From: Pyrus communis
Lineage: Eukaryota > Streptophyta > Magnoliopsida > Rosales > Rosaceae
Assembly (NCBI RefSeq): GCF_963583255.1
Contig: NC_084815.1
Coordinates: 20,020,807 to 20,084,806, forward strand
Length of the DNA: 64,000 nt
Direction: 5' to 3'
The position numbers were made by a program, and so were the translations under genes. Below, piece after piece: positions 57,358 to 64,000 of this stretch (position 1 is its first letter; each line of letters starts with the position of its first letter). The notes under the pieces were generated by a model. The model saw only the letters and a list, made by a program, of their open reading frames with translations. It was not told the origin of the DNA and made no database searches.

Positions 57358-57530
57358 TTTTTTTTTTTTAACAAATGATATTATCTACACTAAAGATGAG
57401 GGGGATGTGCTTAGCCTCACAATGGACTAACAATAATGTGGTTCAAATTCGCCTTTAGCAAGAATTGAACCTAAAACCTCTCACTTACAAATTAAGAGGA
57501 ATGCCACTTGACATTAGTACTAAGTGGCTT
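57358..57530 (-). mobile_element. tRNA-derived SINE
   Basis: On the minus strand it starts GCCACTTAGTACTAATGTCA, has a B-box-like AGGTTCAATTCTTGC and ends with an A-tail (plus-strand T-run at 57359-57369). This layout is common in plant SINEs. Confidence 0.75.
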
Positions 57531-57630
57531 CTTTTTTTTTTTTTAACAAACTATATTTGCACTAAAAGGGAGTGTGTGAATTTAACATCATGATGAACTA
57601 GTAATATACGGTTCAAATTCGCAAATAAAG
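57531..57630 (-). mobile_element. truncated SINE copy next to the first
   Basis: The T-run at 57532-57543 followed by TAACAAACTATATTTGCACT and TTCAAATTCGC is the same family as 57358-57530. It keeps only the 3' half, ending near 57621. Confidence 0.65.
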
Positions 57631-57639
57631 TCTTTCATT

Positions 57640-58682
57640 TAAATATACAGTGCAAAATATCATTTATAATAAAGAAAATAAACATAATTCAGAAAAAAAA
57701 AAAAAAAAAAAAGCAAGTATTTAATACAGAAATATTTTGGGCCATGAAAATTAAAGTTAGAAGTGAAGCTTATGGAGTCTGACAGCGCCTATATCCCATT
57801 CAATGGGCCTTCAAAGATGCACAGTTGATTACATGAAGTCTCACGCGCTCGGCTAGCTATCCCTCCAAAGTCCAAACGCCAAAAATTCTAGCTTCTTGGT
57901 TGTCACATTTACAGCGCGACCACAACTATCGCAATGTTTGAAATTTCAAAGGCAAACAACTAGTAATTGGAACATACCAACAAAAACTTGTTATTTTTGT
58001 ATTACATTGTACCGTCTCTTTCGTAGAGAAGAGTTTTGGGCATGGCAATGTGGCCAGATAATACTCAAATACATTAAGACATGTTTTTCTGAAGAGCGTT
58101 AATTATTCAACTAGTATTAGTATCAGGTGACAATGCATCTATTAAAGAGTGATGCACAATATGGTACAAAAATGTGATCTCTTTAATTACTAACAGTAAT
58201 ATAGATTAGCCTAAGTGACCATAATGAGTGAGAAAATACATTTATGATTGTGCTAAAATCAGCTGATTTTGATTTTTCATCTAGAGTCTATTTCTCTATC
58301 AATGAAATATAGTTTGAAATTCATTAAATTAGTGAAATTCTTCATTGTCAAAAGGTTGGTGCTATCCACATACTCCGCTTTACCTCCCACATATTCTTTT
58401 AAGTTTTGGCTGTTAAATTGGATGAATTAAAAAATATAAAAAAAACATAAATTAACAAGGAGCATGTAAAAAATAAAAATGGGTGCGTCTATATTACCAC
58501 CATGTCAAAATTGTCAATTTGAATGCAACAATCCCAATTATTTGTAGTGAAATGATATCATTGACATGGCACATTCAAATAGTCAAAGAGAATTTGAATA
58601 ATAGACCTTTGGCTAATTGACTCCTTGACCTAAAATTGATGTAAAATAGTAATGTAGTTAATCAAATTCCATTGGAAATGTG
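57640..58682. other. intergenic DNA without recognised gene
   Basis: An A-run occurs at 57692-57712. The 68-codon frame at 57896-58102 (+) has no recognised motif. Nothing else is supported here. Confidence 0.55.
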
Positions 58683-58687
58683 ATTCA

Positions 58688-59088
58688 TGTTGAAAATGCT
58701 AGTCAGTTAATGAATGCCTACAATGATATTAAAAATCTTGGTAGATTTTTTCAATACCCACATAAATTGGATTTGTAACATTGGCAGATGAATGAAAACA
58801 TTGACAGTGTTGATATGTGGACTTGGAAATGAAGGAGATCATTTTCAAAAGGTGTGTTGTAAATTTTCAACATGTAATAATACGGAGTTGCTCTACAAAT
58901 AGAGCACTCCGACTGCTATCGACAGATATAGAAAAGAGAAAGAAAGAAAAGATCAATAACATCATTATTTATTCCTACCTCATTTATTTGTCATCATCTT
59001 GTGCTATAGTTACAGTGTAATATTTTACACCTACTTCACTCATGTCATTAATAAAGGTTATCTCCCTAACTTTGACCTATTTATAACA
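58688..59088 (+). mobile_element. copia solo LTR, 401 bp
   Basis: TGTTGAAAATGC...TTATAACA is flanked by the exact 5-bp duplication attca (58683-58687 and 59089-59093). It is related to the copia LTR at 3674-4491. No internal region remains, so LTR-LTR recombination has removed it. Confidence 0.88.
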
Positions 59089-59522
59089 ATTCATACTCAA
59101 AACTAGTCCCACATTATGCATGTTTTGCTCTCAGTCTTTGCTTCCAAATCTTCTTCTTCTTCTTCTTCACCACCTAACATAACATGGAAAGATCCTTCTT
59201 TTAATGTCCCAAGACAGATCAGTACATATCTAGTTGACAAATGTACAATTATTTTATTTATGTTTTGGTAATTAAGGTATGCAATTATTAATCCAAGCTA
59301 TTAAGGGACCCCATTCAGTACTAACCTGGAGACAGACAGCCGAGCATAAGTCTGGCACTAATAATTCTAAAGTTGCAATTCAAATGAAAGCAACGCTTTT
59401 TGGGCCTTAGGCTCATCTCAAGATAATACCGCACAGTTGTGTGAGAAGGTAAAAACATACGGTATTATGTTATTGATTTGGAATATTAAGACACTGACGT
59501 ATTCGGTGTAGGTAAATACTTA

Positions 59523-60514
59523 GAGCAGTTCCACCGATGTAGGTAGGGTAAGGGCAAAGCTGTTAACTTGCTCTTACTATAAACTCGGAATAGTACTTGC
59601 CTTTGTATACTTTCATCCGTTGGGCAAGAGCAAGAGCAAGACAGATTACCATCACAAATATTTTTTATTTTATTTTTTAAGTTGCTTTGCAGGCCTTATC
59701 CTCCACGTGTCATGAACGCCTTATATTTCTGATCAAATTTTCAAACACTCTCGTCATCCCACGTGTCATTATACATTAATAATGTCTGTTCCTATTTTTT
59801 ATAAGATTCTTGATCATTCATATAGTGCAACTTGTCCTTATCCAATCTTCTGGTTTCCTCATGTAGTGCCATGCACCAAACCCTCAAGCAAAGCAATGTC
59901 TTCCCTGATCGACTAAATTGCCTTCTCAGTTCTCACTCATTTCTTTGGTAAAAAAATGATTTGGAAAGTGGAAAACAAATATAAAAGATTGTAGTAAGAA
60001 TCAATATTGAGTTGTGATGTGAGGAATGAAGAAGATGATTGGATTTTTATATATAATAAAAAAAATCCTAATTTTTCCTATATTTTTAATTTTTTTTTAC
60101 CATGAAATTTGGATCATCAAGACGTGCCACGTGGCACAACAATAACTTCATAAAATAAATTTATTGTTGGAAATCCAACAACTCAAGAATTGCCATGCCA
60201 TAGAGCCGTAGTTGGTGATTGTTGGACTGTTGTAAAGGGCACCACGACAACAGAAGCTGTCAGCCCACTCGCCAAGTTCACGAGTGTATTGCCAGACAAA
60301 AGAAAAAATAAATAAATAAATAAATTAAACAACGTAGCTAACGTCAGCCTTGCACGCTAACGCAAGACCGATCATAAGTTGCTTAGGCTTCGAGCGGACT
60401 TCACATGGCCCACCACTTTCCCTCTTCATCAAGGCTCGTTAGAGTATTTCTTTGGATTTGTACAAAAACTTTATGGCCCCAACCCTCGCCTTCCACAAAA
60501 AGGTGGACTTGCTC
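59523..60514. mobile_element. Harbinger-type non-autonomous element, 992 bp
   Basis: The inverted ends GAGCAGTTCCACC and GGTGGACTTGCTC are flanked by tta (59520-59522 and 60515-60517). Internal subterminal motifs (CCACGTGTCAT, TTGGAAATCCAAC, CGTCAGCCTTGCAC) are shared with the large Harbinger element at 8.9-20.8 kb. This suggests it derives from that family and could have been moved by its transposase. No transposase is encoded. Confidence 0.85.
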
Positions 60515-60844
60515 TTAGAAGGAAGGGTTAAATATGGGTTGCGAGTTTCCCACTCGGCAGGAGAGGAGCGTGGGGTGCACAAGAGGGGTTTGAAGTAAAA
60601 GGAACCCAATGGAAGGACATGCCATGAAATGTGAAACACAAGGCCACATGGTTTGTTCTGAGCATCCATTCTTGTACTTCTTTTTCTTTGGTTTGCAAAA
60701 GTCTGAAAGCCACAAACAAGTTGTCACTATTTTGCCTTCTCTCCTCCCTCACCAATTTCAAACAAACCCTAAAATGTACAAGAATAAATATTTTTAAATA
60801 AAAACTCGATGAGCTTGGCCCCTTCTTTCTAGTGCTGCTTTAAG

Positions 60845-61157
60845 CCCCCCCCCCCCCCCCCTCTCCCCCTCTCTCTCTAAAACTTCACTAATAAATCCTC
60901 TCTCTACAGTCACATTACATTATCCACTCACTCTCTCTCTCTCTTCTGTGTGTTGTGCAGCAGACACCTTCAATGGCATTTTGCTGACAGGTAAAATCAG
61001 TGATTCTTCACTTATTAACCTAACACACCCAACTAATCATAGCTTTAGCTTTATATTTTATTTCCTTGACTACCCACTTTACTATTAATGGAATCTATGT
61101 CAGTGAATAAATGGCTGGAAAACCAGTCTTCCATCTGCACAACTTATCTGTAAGTTT

Positions 61158-61200
<43 letters not shown>
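60845..61200. repeat. C-run and CT-rich tracts in the SPL 5' region
   Basis: A 17-base C-run at 60845-60861 is followed by CT repeats (60862-60880, 60930-60943, 61157-61194). These lie in the promoter/5' leader of the SPL gene. TTTTGCTGACAG followed by GTAAAATC near 60990 looks like a splice donor, so a 5' UTR intron ending before 61719 is likely. Confidence 0.7.
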
Positions 61201-61718
61201 TGTTTTTGTTCTATTTATTTGTTTAATATGATCTAAACTAGTAATGTTTTCCATCTTAGATTCCCAATTTCTTGGAACAACACTGCTTCCATATCATTAA
61301 TTTATTGGAAAGAAAAAAAATCTCTTGACTTTCTAGTTTGGGGTTCTAAAAAATTGCAATGTCCAGAGCTGCATTTCTTGCTTTCCTACTTTGTGTTTTC
61401 TTTGTTATGGAGTCAATTCTTGTCAATTCTGCATATTGCTGTTTTGTATGATATAATACATTAATACCCTTTTGAATTTGAAAGTTCATAACCTAATCCG
61501 TGATTAGATCTTTGCCTAATTAGACTTCTGATGTGGTTAATTTGGTAATTTTACTCTGTTATGCTGTTTATACTGTGAATTTTTGAAATTATATTCTTAT
61601 TGAAGGTGATACAATTACAAATAGCAAGAGAGAAGCTTAATTGAGGGAGGGAGGGTGGGGAAAGCAAAGAGGAGGTAAAGTAGTAGTAGAAGCAGCAGCT
61701 TTTGAAATAAGTGCTTTT

Positions 61719-63977
61719 ATGGACTGGAACTTGAAAGCAGCTTCTTGGGATTTGTCTGAACTAGAACAAGAAACCTTTTCCAACTTGGACACTACAGTTG
61801 ATGGGTCTAGCAGCTTTGGAGATCATAGGACCTTCAAAGGAAGCAGCTTTTCTGTTGATTTGAAGCTTGGTCAGTTGGGTGGCTCTGGGAATAATGACCT
61901 GGTGGATATGCTGAAGGAGCCCGTTCCGAGAACTACCTCATCATTTTCGTCTGGACCATCAAAGAGGTCTAGAGTGGCTTACAGCGGATCTCAGATGGTT
62001 TCCTGCCTCGTTGATGGATGCAATTCGGACCTTAGTACTTGTAGGGATTACCATCGGCGGCATAAGGTCTGTGAGTTACATTCTAAGACTCCTCAGGTCA
62101 CGATTAACGGAAACAAGCAGCGATTTTGCCAGCAGTGTAGCAGGTATAAGATTTTACAACAATTTTCATTAGCCTTGTAATGTTGATTTGCATTTGATTA
62201 AGTATTTGCATATGTTGATTTCCACTTCGATTTTATTTACACAATGATCATTCAAAGATAATGTCAGTTGGAAGTTTGTTTATCCTTTTGCATTCTACTG
62301 CCTTAATGGATGATCATGTACTTTTGTTTACTGCTATGATTGTAGAGATATCAGATTTAAAAAAAGTGCACATTGAAGGTCACTTTACATTTCGACAATG
62401 CTTTATTAGGTTCTTTCGGATTTAGGATTTAGCGCGAGGATCGTTATTACTTGTGAGATAAAGGATGAGCTGAATTGATTATATATTAGATATCAAATGT
62501 TGTCTTGAAAATCGTTAGATAGGATGGCGGCTAGACTGAGCTGAATTTTTTTTGTTCTAGCTGCTATGTTGTTGGGTTATAGAACAAACTGCAAATCCGT
62601 GTTTTTGGTAGCTCCTAATTCTAGCCTAGAATAAATTCAGAGGTAAACTAACAAATGTTCAACTCATATCTATGTATTCGTAGCTCCGTTCGCATGAGTA
62701 CCCTCTGTTTGAAGCCACGATCTGGCAAGGTCAAGTTCCTCACGCTCCGTGCGCTCTTTTGTTGCAGGTTCCATGCTCTGGAGGAATTTGATGAGGGAAA
62801 GAGAAGCTGTAGGAAACGTCTTGATGGACACAACCGGCGGCGAAGAAAGCCTCAACCAGAACCCTTGTCACATCCGGGGAGTTTTATGTCCAGTTACCAA
62901 GGTTAGCTGCAACCTTTGTTTTTGGGGAGCACTATGTGGAAATTAAAGCTGTGAAAGCAGACAATTTATACGAACATCCACTTGGTTGAGTGCTTCATCA
63001 ACTATGTCTGGTGGTCCTGCCACAGTTGATGATCTAGGGGCCACTAGCAGATCCATCTCTTCAAATATCTTTATTTTTTATTTTTAAGATTCTTCCAAAC
63101 TATTAATCTTCCTGTCAAATGCTGCTTAATTTCTCTGCTGTCACTCAACTGATCATAAATTACAACCTTGTTTGAGTGTTTTTAATTAAACTTTCGCACA
63201 AACGTGCGGGCTCAAGTGAATGGATGCTGAGACGGTAAGTTGAGAAAAAACCAATGCGGATTTCTTGTACTAAAATTTGTTTTTCCACTTGTTGCAGGTA
63301 CCCCACGATTGTTGCCACTCTCTAGTTCACTTGTATACCCCTCCACAAATATCGTAAACCCTACCTGGGCCGGCATTGTCAAAACTGAGCCAGATTCTGG
63401 GATTCATAACCACCAACTGCCAATGATCGATAAGCAAAACATGTTCCTTGGGTCCTCAGACAGCACCAGCAGCAGCGGTTACAAGGGAGGAAAGCAATTC
63501 TCACTCTTCCAAAGCAGCGACAGCTCCCCAGTCCACCACAACCACCAAACATCTCATCATCACAGTGCTTCTGTCTGCCGGCCCCTTCTCAACACCATTT
63601 CATTCTCCGAAACTGGTGGTGGTGGTGGCGGTGGGACAACAAAGAGCAAGACGTTTTGTGACAGGTTAACAACTCAAACCCACGATTCGGACTGTGCTCT
63701 CTCTCTTCTGTCATCACCACAGACGCAGCAGAGATCTGAAATAGGTTTGAGACAAATGGTGCAGCAGCCTAATTCAATCTCTCTGATGCAACAACGATTT
63801 GGCCCCGCGGGTCTACACGGAAACAGCAGTTCCATTGAGCCCATGGATTCAGTTCTGGTCTCCAATGGAAGTGGTGATGCAAACGTTCATTGTCCCGGAA
63901 TGTTTCACATTGGCTCTGATGGGTCTCAGGGCAGTGGGAATCAACACCCTCAAACACCTCCATTTCATTGGCAGTAG
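61719..63977 (+). CDS. SPL: SQUAMOSA promoter-binding-like (SBP-box) transcription factor
   Basis: Three exons (61719-62143, 62768-62901, 63298-63977) with GT-AG introns give 412 residues. The SBP domain spans about residues 95-171, beginning [20 protein letters not shown] with Cys/His ligands, continuing [20 protein letters not shown] across the first intron and ending in the bipartite basic signal [17 protein letters not shown], which is nuclear localising. The first intron splits the Arg codon of CQQCSR, the family's conserved position. The C-terminal exon is Ser/Gln/His-rich and contains DCALSLLSS, encoded by a miR156 target site. The start [14 protein letters not shown] matches the SPL13/SPL16 type; an upstream in-frame ATG exists at 61641. 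The family controls the juvenile-to-adult phase change and flowering; the paralogue is inference. Confidence 0.94.
63694..63713 (+). promoter_or_regulatory. miR156 target site in SPL exon 3
   Basis: GTGCTCTCTCTCTTCTGTCA, the standard miR156/157 recognition sequence of SPL coding regions, encodes part of ALSLLSS. In most plants it directs cleavage or repression of SPL mRNA in juvenile tissue. It differs from full complementarity to canonical miR156 at one position, as is usual. Confidence 0.95.
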
Positions 63978-64000
63978 CGAAAATTATTTGTAGGATTTCT

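Noticed and set aside
60439..60797. Several overlapping frames near 60.4-60.8 kb
   Set aside because: They straddle the right end of the Harbinger element and its flank and carry no conserved motif.

Overview
This is a plant nuclear genome window, most likely from a woody rosid and plausibly Rosaceae (apple/pear group). The evidence is intron-containing plant genes (HIPP metallochaperone, RGP/UAM mutase, WRKY, SUMO E1 subunit, SBP-box/SPL with a miR156 site), 5S-rRNA-bearing Cassandra-type TRIM sequences, and dense layers of LTR retrotransposons, Harbinger, Mutator-like and SINE repeats. The family-level assignment is inference; no organelle, bacterial or viral genome segment is evident.

Layout. 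1-4491: 5' half of a decayed minus-strand Ty1/copia element (cut by the window edge), whose LTR carries a palindromic 5S-like Cassandra derivative. 6455-8144 (-): four-exon HIPP gene with two HMA domains and a CaaX box. About 8.87-20.8 kb: one autonomous-type PIF/Harbinger transposon, with transposase on + and a Myb/SANT-like ORF on -. It is split twice: by a Ty3/gypsy element (10031-16151, TSD cttct) and by a 1.85-kb solo LTR (16796-18644, TSD cgaag). 21353-26863: a copia structure with both ends pointing outward as inverted LTR+RNase H arms. 26866-27446: a 296-bp tandem repeat. 28545-30509: a 1.97-kb solo LTR (TSD catgt). 32381-36412: Mutator-like long-TIR elements, one nested in another.

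The gene-rich part runs from 38.5 to 47.3 kb: RGP/UDP-arabinopyranose mutase (+), a small group IIc WRKY (+), an unrecognised protein with a C-terminal membrane segment (-), and the ten-exon SUMO-activating enzyme subunit SAE1 (-). All splice junctions I placed are GT-AG and restore the reading frame.

47.3-60.6 kb is repeat-rich again: a hAT-like element with three 345-bp internal repeats, three Harbinger-type non-autonomous elements with TAA/TTA target duplications, a solo Cassandra LTR, SINEs, a fold-back element and a copia solo LTR. The window ends with a complete three-exon SPL13/SPL2-like SBP-box gene (61719-63977) carrying a 20-nt miR156 target site.

The genes are functionally unrelated, as expected for a plant chromosome. 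The notable biology is the layered transposon history, which can be read from target-site duplications and interrupted reading frames, and the miR156-SPL regulatory site. I found no convincing new multi-gene system. The best candidates for undescribed structure are the palindromic Cassandra derivative, the inverted-arm copia unit, the triplicated open-frame repeat and the MULE nest.
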